This document shows, in pieces, positions 19,658 to 29,890 of a stretch of DNA of 48,958 bases. The stretch comes from Mangrovactinospora gilvigrisea (GTDB taxonomy: Bacteria > Actinomycetota > Actinomycetes > Streptomycetales > Streptomycetaceae). Position 1 is the first letter of the stretch. Each line of letters opens with the position of its first letter. The stretch spans positions 1-48,958 of the forward strand of contig NZ_MLCF01000045.1 in NCBI RefSeq assembly GCF_001879105.1, written 5' to 3'. Below the pieces are notes generated by a model. That model searched no databases. It was not told the origin of the DNA and saw only the letters and a program-made list of their open reading frames with translations. A program made the position numbers and the translations under genes.

Positions 19658-20475
19658 CCGACCTGCACGGTCCCGCTGTTGACGGTGAGATCGAGCCGGT
19701 TGCCGGAGTTCCTGTCCGAGAGACCGGGCGCCACCTGGAGCGTTCCGGTGCCACCGGCCGTCGACAGCTGGAAGCGCGAGCCGCGCGGCACCGTCGCCTG
19801 CGCGGTGCCCGACTCGGCGTCCAGGCTCAGCCGGCGCGGCGTGCCGGCCATGTCGAACTGGACCATCCCGGAGTTGGCGGTGCCCGACACCTCGGTGGAG
19901 CGCAGCCCGGTGCCGGTGATGGTGCCCGAGGAGGCGACGGCCTTCAGGGTGCCGCCGAGGTTCCGCAGCTGGATGCTGCCGGAGCCGGTGGTCACCCGCA
20001 GCGGCGCGTCGGCCGGCATGGTCACCCGCAGCGTCACATCGCAGTCCAGGCTGCTGAAGAGCTTGGAGCTGCGGGCGCAGGACGGCTCGATGTGCAGCGT
20101 CCCGGACGGCTCCTGGTCGACGTTCACCCGCGGCGACCGCAGCGTCCAGCCCAGCTGCTGCTGCACCCGCACCCTGCCCGCCTTGCCCGCGCGCACCTCG
20201 ACCGTCGCCGAACCGCCGTCGATCTCCACCCCCTGCGACGGGCCGAGCGCGTAGTTGTGCGAGTGGGTGGTGGTGCGGTGCATGATCTGCCCGTACACCT
20301 GCACGGCGATCGGCAGCACCAGCACCGCCGCGCTCAGCAGCGCGATCAGCAGCCACAGCCGCCGCCGCACCCCGGAGACCGGCCGGGTGGCCGAGCCCTC
20401 CCCGGTGTCCGGCCCGTCGGGCACCGCGCCCGGGGGCGGGGCGTCCTCGGGGGTGTCCGGGCGGCCCGCCCTCAC
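19591..20475 (-). CDS. DUF4097-like membrane-anchored beta-helix protein
   Basis: 294 residues. A 38-residue Pro-rich cytoplasmic tail is followed by one membrane span (about 39-60) and then an extracytoplasmic part of short repeated strands such as VTTGSGSIQLRNLGG, VASSGTITGTGL, VSGTANSGMVQFDMAG and LDLTVNSGTVQVGY. This Ser/Gly-turn pattern is typical of DUF4097 putative adhesin folds. Function is unknown. GTG 20475 overlaps the response-regulator stop as GTGA, so it is the last gene of a kinase-regulator-effector operon and may be the sensed or controlled envelope component (inference). The 3' end overlaps marR by 67 bp. Confidence 0.8.
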   Translation of the reverse strand: MRAGRPDTPEDAPPPGAVPDGPDTGEGSATRPVSGVRRRLWLLIALLSAAVLVLPIAVQVYGQIMHRTTTHSHNYALGPSQGVEIDGGSATVEVRAGKAGRVRVQQQLGWTLRSPRVNVDQEPSGTLHIEPSCARSSKLFSSLDCDVTLRVTMPADAPLRVTTGSGSIQLRNLGGTLKAVASSGTITGTGLRSTEVSGTANSGMVQFDMAGTPRRLSLDAESGTAQATVPRGSRFQLSTAGGTGTLQVAPGLSDRNSGNRLDLTVNSGTVQVGYTGCLECAGAPSASAAPSSRP

Positions 20476-21137
20476 GACTCCTCCTCCCCGTCGCCGTCGC
20501 CGGAGCGGAACTGCAGCACCGCCAGCACCCGCCGGTGGTCGGTCTCCGCCTTGGGCAGGTCGAGCTTGGCGAATATGGAGTTGATGTGCTTGGCGACGGC
20601 GCTCTCCGAGATCACCAGCGCCTCGGCGATCCCGGCGTTGGACCTGCCCTCCGCCATGGACGCCAGCACCTCCCGCTCCCGCTGGGTGAGCCGGTCCAGC
20701 GGGTCGTTGCGCCGCCGCACCAGCAGCTGGGCGACGACCTGCGGGTCCAGCGCGGTGCCGCCGGCGGCCACCCGCCGCACCGCGTCGACGAACTCCGCCA
20801 CGTCCGCGACCCGCTGCTTGAGCAGGTAGCCGATGCCGGCCTGGTACTCCGTCAGCAGATCGGCGGCGTAGCGGCCCTCGACGTACTGGGAGAGCAGCAG
20901 CACCGCCGTCCCCGGGAACTGCCGGCGGATCACCAGGGCCGCCCGCACGCCCTCGTCGGTGAAGCCCGGGGGCATCCGGACGTCCACCACGGCCAGCTCG
21001 GGCCGGTGCTCCTCGACGGCCCGCAGCAGGCCCTCGGCGTCGTCCTCCTCGGCCACCACGTCGATGCCGGCCGACTGCAGCACCTTGACGACACCGATCC
21101 TCAGCAGCAGCGAATCCTCTGCGATCACCGCACGCAC
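20472..21137 (-). CDS. LuxR/NarL-family response regulator
   Basis: 221 residues. The receiver domain has the acidic pair in IAEDS, the phosphorylatable Asp52 in LAVVDVRMPP, a Ser in LLLSQY and Lys in GYLLKQR. The C-terminal LuxR helix-turn-helix reads LTQREREVLASMAEGRSNAGIAEALVISESAVAKHINSIFAKL in pieces. GTG 21137 overlaps the kinase 3' end by 13 bp, so both are co-translated and form one signalling pair. Confidence 0.93.
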   Translation of the reverse strand: MRAVIAEDSLLLRIGVVKVLQSAGIDVVAEEDDAEGLLRAVEEHRPELAVVDVRMPPGFTDEGVRAALVIRRQFPGTAVLLLSQYVEGRYAADLLTEYQAGIGYLLKQRVADVAEFVDAVRRVAAGGTALDPQVVAQLLVRRRNDPLDRLTQREREVLASMAEGRSNAGIAEALVISESAVAKHINSIFAKLDLPKAETDHRRVLAVLQFRSGDGDGEEES

Positions 21138-22324
21138 GGCAGCTCCACCCTGATCTCCGTGGGCCCGCCCTGCGGGCTCCGCACCGTCAACCGTCCGTCC
21201 ACGGAGGCCGCCCTAAGGGCCAGTCCCCGCAGCCCGGTGCCGTCGGACGCGTCCGCGCCGCCGACCCCGTCGTCCCACACCCGCACCAGCAGCCGGTCTC
21301 CGGTGCCGCGCACCTCGACCTCGGCCTGCTCGGCCTTGGAGTGCTTGGCCACGTTGGCGAGCGCCTCCGAGACCGTGAAGTAGGCGACCGCCTCCACCGT
21401 CGGCGGCGGCCGCTGCGGCAGCGTCACCGTCAGCCTCACCGGCACCACCGACCGCTCCGCGATCCCGGAGAGCGCGGCGGACAGGCCGCGGTCGTCCAGC
21501 ACCGCCGGGTGCAGGCCGCGCACCAGCAGGCTCAGCTCCTCGATGGCGGCCTTCGCCTCGGCGTGCGCCTCCTGGATCACCGTGCGGGCATCCGACGGCA
21601 GGTCCGGCATGGTGGCCAGCGCCAGCCCCAGGTTGACCGCCAGCGAGACGAGCCGCTGCTGGGCGCCGTCGTGCAGATCCCGCTCGATGCGGCGGCGCTC
21701 GGCGTCGGCCGCGTCCACCACCCCGGCGCGGCTGACCGCCAGCACCTCGACCCGCTTCTCCAACACCTCGGCGCGGTCCGGGCCGAGGAAGTTGCGGCCG
21801 GCCCAGCAGTCCAGGCGGGCGACGGCCGCGGAGGCCCACGGCAGCACCGCCAGCACCACCACCCCGCCCACGGTGTTGAGCGTGAAGAGCTTGGGGTTCT
21901 CGCTCAGCCGGACGTCCAGCGGCAGCGCGTAGCGCCACATCCAGCAGGTGACCATGGCGACGCCGGCGGCCCAGCCGAGCACCACGGCCGCGCCGAGCGT
22001 GCCGATCAGCGGGCCGAGCAGCAGGTGGTACAGGTAGGGCCGCCAGGTCGAGCGCGACCGCAGCCGCGCGAGCAGCCCCTGGGGGTGCCTGGTCGGCGGG
22101 ATCTCCACGTCGTACAGCACCCGGTAGCGGTCCCGCTGAATCCGCGTCAGCAGCGGGGAGAAGAGCAGCAGCACGACCGCCCCCGCGGGGGTGGGCGGGA
22201 TGCCGATCGTCAGGAGGACGACGGCCCCGATCGTCGCGAGCGGGAGCCCGGCCGCGAGGAAGACGGTGGCCCGCCAGGGACGGCCCAGGGCGCGCCGGAC
22301 CCGTCCGAAGTGGCTGTTCTGCAC
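21125..22324 (-). CDS. Two-component sensor histidine kinase
   Basis: 399 residues from GTG 22324. The N-terminal half has four or so membrane segments and a DUF-type sensor region. The HisKA_3 site reads ERDLHDGAQQRLVSLAVNLGLA, followed by a HATPase with YFTVSEALANVAKHSKA and VWDDGVGGAD / GTGLRGLALRAASVDG. GTG 22324 is preferred because TACCGT lies exactly 6 nt upstream on the minus strand (leaderless); a TTG at 22348 is the longer alternative. Signal unknown. Confidence 0.9.
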   Translation of the reverse strand: MQNSHFGRVRRALGRPWRATVFLAAGLPLATIGAVVLLTIGIPPTPAGAVVLLLFSPLLTRIQRDRYRVLYDVEIPPTRHPQGLLARLRSRSTWRPYLYHLLLGPLIGTLGAAVVLGWAAGVAMVTCWMWRYALPLDVRLSENPKLFTLNTVGGVVVLAVLPWASAAVARLDCWAGRNFLGPDRAEVLEKRVEVLAVSRAGVVDAADAERRRIERDLHDGAQQRLVSLAVNLGLALATMPDLPSDARTVIQEAHAEAKAAIEELSLLVRGLHPAVLDDRGLSAALSGIAERSVVPVRLTVTLPQRPPPTVEAVAYFTVSEALANVAKHSKAEQAEVEVRGTGDRLLVRVWDDGVGGADASDGTGLRGLALRAASVDGRLTVRSPQGGPTEIRVELPCVR

Positions 22325-22379
22325 CCCGTAACGGTACGGCCCCGCCAAGTGGCGCGGCCACCTGCCTGGTTACCGGTTG

Positions 22380-22416
22380 CGGGGTGGCACTGCTGCCACC
22401 CCGATTCGGATATCCG
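22380..22416. promoter_or_regulatory. Hairpin and palindrome between divergent genes
   Basis: A 10-bp perfect stem (22380-22389 with 22394-22403, 4-nt loop) is followed by the palindrome CGGATATCCG (22407-22416). Both lie between the leaderless kinase and the plus-strand membrane ORF, so an operator or structured 5' UTR is likelier than a terminator. Confidence 0.4.
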
Positions 22417-22848
22417 CAGGAGGGATCTCCGGCCGCCGGACGGCGACGCTGAGGTGGTGCGGTGCACCGAGTGCCGCGATCGAACCAGGGGGAATCCGAT
22501 GACCGCCGCAGCCCGGCAGCGACTGACCGACACCGTCCTCGCGGTGAGCGGCCTCGCGCTGCTCCCGTGGATGGCGTACCTGGCGGTGACCCTGCCGGGC
22601 ACCCCGGGGATCCAGGGCTGCACGCCGCTGTGGCTGGCCATCGACGCGGCGGAGGCGGCGGGGCTGCTCGCCACCGCGCTGCGCCGGGGCGGCGCGGCGG
22701 CGCCGTGGACGGCCGCCGCGTTCCTGCTGCTGGACGCCGCCCTGGACACCGCGACGGCCGGCGGCGGCGCGGCGCTCGGCGAGTCCCTCACCATGGCGCT
22801 GTGCGCCGAACTCCCCCTCGCGGCCCTCTGCGTTTGGACGGCAGCACG

Positions 22849-22901
22849 CCGCCCCGGCCCCCACCGAGCCGGACAGCGGCTCGGGCGGGGTGCCGGGGCG
22901 G
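22849..22901. terminator. Large hairpin between the membrane ORF and glyS
   Basis: Outer arms CCGCCCCGGC (22849-22858) and GCCGGGGCGG (22892-22901), inner arms CCGAGCC (22864-22870) and GGCTCGG (22878-22884). It is placed 32 bp after the glyS stop and is probably its terminator, possibly bidirectional. Confidence 0.65.
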
Positions 22902-22932
22902 AGCGGCGGCGACAGCGACCGGCGACTACCCG

Positions 22933-24315
<1,383 letters not shown>

Positions 24316-24358
24316 GGTGCTCTCTTCAATACGGCGGGGGGTCGGTCGAAGTCACCTC

Positions 24359-24389
24359 AGGTTACCGGCCCCGACCCGTGCGGTTTCAA
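24359..24389 (-). promoter_or_regulatory. glyS promoter
   Basis: On the minus strand TTGAAA (24389-24384) and TAACCT (24364-24359) are separated by 19 bp, about 45 bp upstream of GTG 24315. This is a good housekeeping-sigma match apart from the long spacer. Confidence 0.55.
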
Positions 24390-24407
24390 ATCAGCAGCGG
24401 ACGGCCC

Positions 24408-25277
24408 CTACGCCTGCGCCGGCACCGCGGACGGCCGCCGCGCCCAGCCCCGGCGGGTCCGCCGCCACCCGACCACCCGGCACACCGCGTAGATCAGGAA
24501 GGAGACGGTGGTGACGTACGGGCTGATGGGCACGGACGAACCGATCGCCAGCAGCGTCCCTCCGACCATCGACACCAGGGCGAACACCACGCTCAGCAGC
24601 GTGATCCGGACCGGCGAGGCGGTCACCCGGATCGCCGCCGCGGCCGGCGTCACCAGCAGCGACAGCACCAGCAGCGCCCCCACCACCTGCACCGACATCG
24701 CCACGGCGAGCCCCAGCACCAGGGTGAAGACCGGCGAGAGCAGCTTGACCGGAACGCCGCGCGCCTCGGCCGCCTCCGGGTCGACGGAGGCGAACATCAG
24801 CGGCCGCCACAGGATCGCCAGCGCCGCCAGCACCACCGCGGCCATCCCCAGCAGCCAGGCGGTCTGCGGGTTGTCGACGGCCACCACCTGCCCGGTGAGC
24901 AGCCCGAACTTGTTGGCGGCGCGCCCGGAGTAGAGCGCCAGGAAGAGCACCCCGAGCCCCAGCCCGAACGGCATCAGCACCCCGATGAAGGAGTTGCGCT
25001 CCCGGGCCCGCACCCCCAGCAGCCCGATGATCAGCGCCGCGACGAGCGAGCCGACCAGCGCGCCCTGGGCGACGCCCACCCCGATCAGCAGGGCGGCCGC
25101 CCCGCCGGCGAAGGACAGTTCGCTGACGCCGTGCACCGCGAACGCCAGGTCGCGCATCATCACGAAGACCCCGACGAGCCCGCCGACCAGGCCGAGCGCG
25201 GCGCCGACGACAAGGGAGTTGCGCACCAGCGCCAGCAGTTGGCCGTAGTCGGCGTAGTTGAAGATCTCGTGCCACAT
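24408..25277 (-). CDS. znuB: Zinc ABC transporter permease
   Basis: 289 residues with about eight spans, family ABC-3. Diagnostic stretches are MMRDLAFAVHGVSELSFAGGAAALLIG in pieces, NSFIGVLMPFGLGLGVLFLAL and VQVVGALLVLSLLVTPAAAA. It forms the membrane channel for zinc import with the products of the two genes transcribed just before it. Its ATG overlaps the znuC stop (TGATG). The C-terminal tail is basic. Confidence 0.92.
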   Translation of the reverse strand: MWHEIFNYADYGQLLALVRNSLVVGAALGLVGGLVGVFVMMRDLAFAVHGVSELSFAGGAAALLIGVGVAQGALVGSLVAALIIGLLGVRARERNSFIGVLMPFGLGLGVLFLALYSGRAANKFGLLTGQVVAVDNPQTAWLLGMAAVVLAALAILWRPLMFASVDPEAAEARGVPVKLLSPVFTLVLGLAVAMSVQVVGALLVLSLLVTPAAAAIRVTASPVRITLLSVVFALVSMVGGTLLAIGSSVPISPYVTTVSFLIYAVCRVVGWRRTRRGWARRPSAVPAQA

Positions 25278-26110
25278 CAGTGCGCCACCTCCACGGTGTC
25301 GTCCAGGTGGTGGGCGTCCTCGGCGGCCGCGGCCTCCGCCCCGGCGACGATGACGCGGCCGCCGGCGCGCACCACCTCGATGCGCGCCCCGTAGAGCTCG
25401 GAGAGCACCGGCGAGGTGAGCACCTCGTCCGGCGGGCCGACCCGGAAGCGGCCGCCGGCCAGGTAGAGCACCCGGTCGACGACGCCCAGCACCGGGTTGA
25501 TCTCGTGGGTCACGAAGACCACCGCGGTTCCCCTGCGCCGCCGCCGCGCGTCCACCAGCGCGGTGACCTCCTGCTGGCGGCGCAGGTCGAGGGAGAGCAG
25601 CGGCTCGTCGCAGAGCAGCAGCCCGGGGTCGGAGGCGAGCGCCTGGGCGATCCGCACCCGCTGCTGCTCACCGCCTGAGAGCATGCCGACCGGGATGTCG
25701 GCGTACTCGGCGGCGCCGACCTCGGCGAGCGCGGCGTCCACCCGGCGGCGCAGCTCGCGGCCGCGCCCGGGGCGGCCGATGCCCCAGCGGTGCCCGTCCA
25801 CCCCGAACCGCACCAGGTCGCGGGCCCGCACCGGCACCCCGGCCTGCAGCGTCTTCTGCTGCGGGACGTAGCCGACGGGGGCGTTCACCTCGACCGTGCC
25901 GGCCGAGAGCCTGGTCAGGCCGAGGGCGGCGCGCAGCAGGCTGGTCTTGCCGGTGCCGTTGGGGCCGAGCACGGCGAGGAACTCGCCGGGTCGGACGTCC
26001 AGGTCGAGGCCGTTCCACAGGGTGCGGTCGCCGTAGCCGAGGGCCGCGCCGCGCAGCCGCAGCGCCGGCTCCGCGCCGGCTTCCTCCGTTGCTCCTTCAG
26101 CTGCTGACAC
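25277..26110 (-). CDS. znuC: Zinc ABC transporter ATP-binding protein
   Basis: 277 residues. Walker A GPNGTGKTS, Q-loop VGYVPQQK, signature LSGGEQQR, Walker B LLLCDEPLLSLD, H-loop FVTHEINPV. The C-terminal part has SPVLSELYGARIEVV, seen in znu/mnt ATPases. GTG 26110 lies 7 bp after the znuA stop. It is the middle gene of the znuACB transcript. Confidence 0.92.
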   Translation of the reverse strand: MSAAEGATEEAGAEPALRLRGAALGYGDRTLWNGLDLDVRPGEFLAVLGPNGTGKTSLLRAALGLTRLSAGTVEVNAPVGYVPQQKTLQAGVPVRARDLVRFGVDGHRWGIGRPGRGRELRRRVDAALAEVGAAEYADIPVGMLSGGEQQRVRIAQALASDPGLLLCDEPLLSLDLRRQQEVTALVDARRRRRGTAVVFVTHEINPVLGVVDRVLYLAGGRFRVGPPDEVLTSPVLSELYGARIEVVRAGGRVIVAGAEAAAAEDAHHLDDTVEVAH

Positions 26111-26117
26111 CGTCTCA

Positions 26118-27041
26118 TCAACCCTTCAGCGCGGCGGAGATGTGGTCGAGGTTGGCGCTCATCCAGGACTGGTAGTCCTGGCCGGCCGGGAGCGTCTCGG
26201 TGACCGGGATCACCGCGACCCCGCCGGCCTTCGCAGCATGCTCCGCCTCCCCGGCGGCGGCGTCGGCGGCCTGGGCGTTGTACAGGAGTGCCGAAACCTT
26301 TCCGGAGCCGGCGAAGAGGCCGAGCGTCTGCCGCAGCGCGCCGACGGGGACGTCGTCGCCCTCCTCGACGGCGTGGCTGAACGCCTCGGGCGTCCTGTCG
26401 ACGAGCCCGATCGCCTGCGTCATGTAGAGCGGCACGGGCTCGGTGACCGCGATGCCGCGCCCGGCGTACTCCTTCTTCAGCCGCGCCTCGCGCTGCTGGA
26501 GCGGCTTGAGCTTCGCGGTGAAGGCGGCGGCGTTCCTGCGGTACTCGGCGGCGCCGGCCGGGTCGGCCTCGGCGAGCCGGTCGGCGACGGCGCCGGCGAC
26601 CTTCTCCGCGGTCCCGAAGTCGTACCAGACGTGCTCGTTGAGGTCGCCGCCGACCGGCTTCTTGCCGGACACCTGCACCGCGTTGACCACCTTGGCCCTG
26701 CCGCCGGCGGTCTTGACCATCCTGGCCATGAAGTCGTCGTAGCCGCCGCCGTTCTCGATGACCACGGCGGCCTTGGATATCGCCAGCTGGGTACGGGTGT
26801 TGGCCTCGTAGCCGTGCGGGTCCTGGTTGGGGTCGCTGATGATCGAGGTGACGTCGGCGCGGTCGCCGCCCACCTGCTTGGCGACGTCCCCCCAGACATC
26901 GGTGGCGGCGACCACATCGACCTTGCCGCCCGCGGTGGCCGACCGGCTGCCGGAGGAGCCGCCGCCGCAGGCGGAGAGCGCCACGGCGAGCGCGGCGGCG
27001 CCGCAGACGGCTGCCGCGAGGCGGCTACTGCTGTTGAGCAT
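26118..27041 (-). CDS. znuA: Zinc ABC transporter substrate-binding lipoprotein
   Basis: 307 residues, exported and lipid-anchored: signal peptide with lipobox LSAC at about residues 22-25. The cluster A-I fold is recognisable by ATDVWGDVAKQVGG, DPHGYEAN and NEHVWYDF, giving two His ligands. At the position of the usual third His the sequence has VTEPVPLYMTQAIGL, so a Glu is likely there. ATG 27041 is chosen over GTG 27047 because GGGAG lies 5 nt before it. No His-rich loop is present. Expression is presumably repressed by Zur through the box at 27088-27107. Confidence 0.9.
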   Translation of the reverse strand: MLNSSSRLAAAVCGAAALAVALSACGGGSSGSRSATAGGKVDVVAATDVWGDVAKQVGGDRADVTSIISDPNQDPHGYEANTRTQLAISKAAVVIENGGGYDDFMARMVKTAGGRAKVVNAVQVSGKKPVGGDLNEHVWYDFGTAEKVAGAVADRLAEADPAGAAEYRRNAAAFTAKLKPLQQREARLKKEYAGRGIAVTEPVPLYMTQAIGLVDRTPEAFSHAVEEGDDVPVGALRQTLGLFAGSGKVSALLYNAQAADAAAGEAEHAAKAGGVAVIPVTETLPAGQDYQSWMSANLDHISAALKG

Positions 27042-27087
27042 GGGCACTCCCGAGCGGATCGAGCACGGTCGACGGCCGCGGCCGAAC

Positions 27088-27112
27088 GAAAATGGTGATG
27101 ATTTTCAGTTTA
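27088..27112 (-). promoter_or_regulatory. Zur-type operator over the znuA promoter
   Basis: GAAAAT (27088-27093) and ATTTTC (27101-27106) form a dyad. The overlapping TGGTGATGATTTTCA (27093-27107) matches the Streptomyces Zur consensus TGAAAATGATTTTCA, as I recall it, at 12 of 15 positions. The minus-strand -10 TAAACT (27112-27107) abuts it, so bound Zur would cover the transcription start. Confidence 0.8.
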
Positions 27113-27243
27113 GACTAGCAGGAGTGCGCAAGGCCGCGTCCCCGGGATCCCCCGCCGCGGCTGGCACAATTGGGCCCGAGCCCTGACGCCCTCAGGCCCA
27201 CGCCCCCCAGACGACCCGCGCATCCGCGATCGGAGGACAGCCG

Positions 27244-27654
27244 GTGACCACCGCAAAGCCGCCTGCCCGCGGACGGTCCACCCGTCAGCGGGCTGCCGTC
27301 TCCGCAGCCCTCGAAGAGAGTGACGAGTTCCGCAGCGCCCAGGAGCTGCACGACCACCTCAAGCACAAGGGCGACTCGGTCGGCCTCACCACCGTCTACC
27401 GCACCCTGCAGAACCTCGCCGACGCCGGCGAGGTGGACGTGCTCCGCACCGACGAAGGCGAGTCCGTCTACCGCCGCTGCAGCAGCGGGCACCACCACCA
27501 CCTGGTCTGCCGGCACTGCGGCACCGCGGTGGAGGTCGAGGGCCCCGCGGTCGAGACCTGGGCGGAGGCCACGGCCCGCAAGCACGGCTTCGTCAACGTG
27601 GCCCACACCCTGGAGATCTTCGGCACCTGCGCCGACTGCGCAGGCAAGGCGTAG
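27244..27654 (+). CDS. zur: Fur-family zinc uptake regulator
   Basis: 136 residues. N-terminal winged helix: RSTRQRAAVSAALEESDEFRSAQELHDHL and VGLTTVYRTLQNLADAGEVD in pieces. The C-terminal dimerisation domain has the HHHH ligand region and two CxxC pairs (CRHC, CADC) for structural zinc. It represses zinc-uptake genes when zinc is replete. It is divergent from znuA, and its stop is 3 bp from the stop of convergent uppS. GTG 27244 has GGAGG 8 nt upstream. Confidence 0.93.
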   Translation: MTTAKPPARGRSTRQRAAVSAALEESDEFRSAQELHDHLKHKGDSVGLTTVYRTLQNLADAGEVDVLRTDEGESVYRRCSSGHHHHLVCRHCGTAVEVEGPAVETWAEATARKHGFVNVAHTLEIFGTCADCAGKA

Positions 27655-27657
27655 CGG

Positions 27658-28488
27658 CTAACCCTCGGCCTGGGCCACCTGGTTGGGGACCGCACCGCCG
27701 TAGCGGCGGTCCCGCTGGGCGAAGGACTCCACCGCGCTCCACAGGTCGACGCGGTCGAAGTCCGGCCACAGGGTGTCCTGGAACACCATCTCGGCGTACG
27801 CCGACTGCCACAGCAGGAAGTTCGAGGTGCGCTGCTCGCCGGACGGCCGCAGGAACAGGTCCACATCCGGCATGTCCGTGTTGTACATGTAGCGCGCGAT
27901 GAGCTTCTCGTTGACCTTCTTCGGGTCGAGGCGCCCCTCCGCCACCTCGGCCGCGATCGCCTTCACCGCGTCGGTGATCTCCGCGCGCCCGCCGTAGTTG
28001 ACGCACATGTGCAGCGTGATGACGTCGCAGTCCTTGGTCTGCTCCTCCGCGATGCGCAGCTCGTCCACCACGCCCTTCCACAGCCGCGGCGGCCGGCCGG
28101 CCCAGCGGATCCGCACCCCCATCGCGCCCAGCTCGTCGCGGCGCCGGCGGATCACGTCCCGGTTGAAGTCCATCAGGAAGCGGACCTCCTCCGGGGAGCG
28201 CCGCCAGTTCTCGGTGGAGAAGGCGTAGAGCGAGATGTGCTCGATGCCGATCTCGATGGCGCCCTTCACCACGTCGAGCACCTGCGCCTCGCCGCGCTTG
28301 TGCCCCTCGGTGCGGGGCAGCCCGCGCTGCTTGGCCCAGCGCCCGTTGCCGTCCATGACGAGCGCCACGTGCCGCGGCACCAGCTCGGCCGGGATCTTCG
28401 GCGGCCGCGCGCCCGAGGGGTGCGGATCGGGGGCTCGGTACTGCCGCTTCCGTGTGCCGAGGATGGTCCGCGCTGCCAAATCGATCAC
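27658..28488 (-). CDS. uppS: Isoprenyl transferase (cis-prenyl diphosphate synthase)
   Basis: 276 residues. It makes the long cis-polyprenyl diphosphate carrier used for cell-wall synthesis. Hallmarks are [25 protein letters not shown] in pieces, [16 protein letters not shown], and the C-terminal [27 protein letters not shown] 28488 overlaps the recO stop as GTGA; a TTG at 28479 (giving MAARTILG) is a credible alternative since GGAGAA is better spaced from it. Actinobacteria often have two such enzymes, so the exact chain length is not certain. Confidence 0.93.
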   Translation of the reverse strand: MIDLAARTILGTRKRQYRAPDPHPSGARPPKIPAELVPRHVALVMDGNGRWAKQRGLPRTEGHKRGEAQVLDVVKGAIEIGIEHISLYAFSTENWRRSPEEVRFLMDFNRDVIRRRRDELGAMGVRIRWAGRPPRLWKGVVDELRIAEEQTKDCDVITLHMCVNYGGRAEITDAVKAIAAEVAEGRLDPKKVNEKLIARYMYNTDMPDVDLFLRPSGEQRTSNFLLWQSAYAEMVFQDTLWPDFDRVDLWSAVESFAQRDRRYGGAVPNQVAQAEG

Positions 28489-29231
28489 TTCTCCAGGTAT
28501 TTCAGGGAGCGGATGCCCCGCTCCAGGTGCCACTGCAGGTATGCGGCGACCAGCCCGCTGCCCTCCCGGCAGTGCCGCGGCTCCGCGGCGTCCGCCGTCG
28601 ACCAGTCGCCCGTCAGCAGCGCGCCCAGCAGCCGCATCGTCTCGGGCGAGGGGACGGCGCAGCCCGCGGGCTTGCAGTCCCCGCAGACGGCGCCGCCGCC
28701 CTGCACCGAGAAGAACCGGTTCGGCCCCGGAAGGCCGCACCGCGCACAGGCGTCAAAGCTCGGAGCGTACCCGTTGACGGCCAGCGACCGCAGCAGGAAG
28801 GCGTCGAGCACCCCGTGCGCGCGGTGCTCGCCCGCGGCCAGCGTCCGCAGCGCGCCGACCAGCAGCAGATACTGCTGGACGGCGGGCTCCCCCTCGTGGT
28901 CGGCGAACCGCTCGGCCGTCTCCAGCATCGCGGTGCCGGCCGTCCACCGGTCGTAGTCGTGGACCAGGATTCCCCCGAACGGGGCGAGCGTCTCCACCTG
29001 GGTGCACAACGGCAGGGAGCGCCCCACCAGTTCGCTGCCGCGCGAGAAGAACTGGATGTCGACGTGGCCGAAGGGCTCCAGCCGGGCGCCGAACTTCGAC
29101 TTGGTCCGCCGCACGCCGCGCGCCACGGCGCGCACCCGGCCGTGGGTGCGGGTCAGCAGCGTGATGATGCGATCGGCCTCACCCAGCTTCTGGGTGCGCA
29201 GCACGATGCCGTCGTCGCGGTAGAGGGACAC
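28485..29231 (-). CDS. recO: DNA repair protein RecO
   Basis: 248 residues; helps load RecA in the RecFOR gap-repair pathway. The N-terminal OB fold begins [21 protein letters not shown], the middle is helical, and a zinc finger has CARCGLPG and [12 protein letters not shown] 29231 is supported by homology and by CACAAT exactly 6 nt upstream on the minus strand (leaderless). It overlaps uppS and follows the TerB-like gene after 44 bp. Confidence 0.93.
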   Translation of the reverse strand: MSLYRDDGIVLRTQKLGEADRIITLLTRTHGRVRAVARGVRRTKSKFGARLEPFGHVDIQFFSRGSELVGRSLPLCTQVETLAPFGGILVHDYDRWTAGTAMLETAERFADHEGEPAVQQYLLLVGALRTLAAGEHRAHGVLDAFLLRSLAVNGYAPSFDACARCGLPGPNRFFSVQGGGAVCGDCKPAGCAVPSPETMRLLGALLTGDWSTADAAEPRHCREGSGLVAAYLQWHLERGIRSLKYLEK

Positions 29232-29275
29232 GCCCCTATTGTGCGTCACCGCACGCCCCGCAAGGGGCGCGGCCG

Positions 29276-29890
29276 TCAGCGCCCCGCCGCCGCCGCTTCG
29301 CGCAGGACCTGGCGGATCTGGGCGTCCGGCATGGTCAGCGCATGGCCCGCGGCCATCAGCATCGCCCGCTCGTTGGGGGTGTACGCGCCGTCGGCAAGGG
29401 CGACCCGCGCCGCCGTGGCGAGCAGATGCGCGCGCCCCGGCTCGGCGAGGTGCGGCCCCAGCGGCACCAGCGCGGCCCGCAGCCGGGCCGCGGCGGTCGG
29501 CGGCAGTCCGTCGACGCGGGTGGCGTCCGGGTCGTCCACCTGCTGCAGCTCGACCATCTCGTCCAGCAGGTTGCCCGGTTGGCACTCGGGGCTGCCCGCC
29601 GAGCGGACCGCCGCGCACGCGGCCTCCCGCGACGCGGCGTCGCAGGAGCCGTCGGCGGCGAGCGCGGCGAGCGCCAGCGCGCGGGCCGCGTCCCGGATCA
29701 GCAGGACGAAGCCGCGGCAGGTGGGCGCCTCGAGCACCTCGGGGCCGTAGCGCGCCCGGCAGTCCGTGCAGACCACGCGCAGGCCGCGGCGTCCCGGAAG
29801 TCTTCCGGTGCGGGCGCGGTAGTTGCGGTCCCCGCCGCAGCGGGCGCAGTAGAACTCGCCGTCTGTCCCCTGCCCCTGGTTGCGTGCCAC
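29276..29890 (-). CDS. TerB-like protein with N-terminal zinc ribbon
   Basis: 204 residues. The N terminus has two CxxC pairs (YCARC and VCTDC) forming a zinc ribbon. The C-terminal ~120 residues are helical with the TerB pattern ARVALADGAYTPNERAMLMAAGHAL, seen in tellurite-resistance TerB domains. Role unknown. GTG 29890 has GGAGGTG 5 nt upstream; the frame is open slightly further. It is transcribed just ahead of recO and uppS. Confidence 0.8.
   Translation of the reverse strand: MARNQGQGTDGEFYCARCGGDRNYRARTGRLPGRRGLRVVCTDCRARYGPEVLEAPTCRGFVLLIRDAARALALAALAADGSCDAASREAACAAVRSAGSPECQPGNLLDEMVELQQVDDPDATRVDGLPPTAAARLRAALVPLGPHLAEPGRAHLLATAARVALADGAYTPNERAMLMAAGHALTMPDAQIRQVLREAAAAGR

Noticed and set aside
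22849..22901. Hairpin as proof that the membrane ORF ends near 22850
   Set aside because: It sits equally well as the glyS terminator, so it does not settle where translation of the plus-strand ORF stops.
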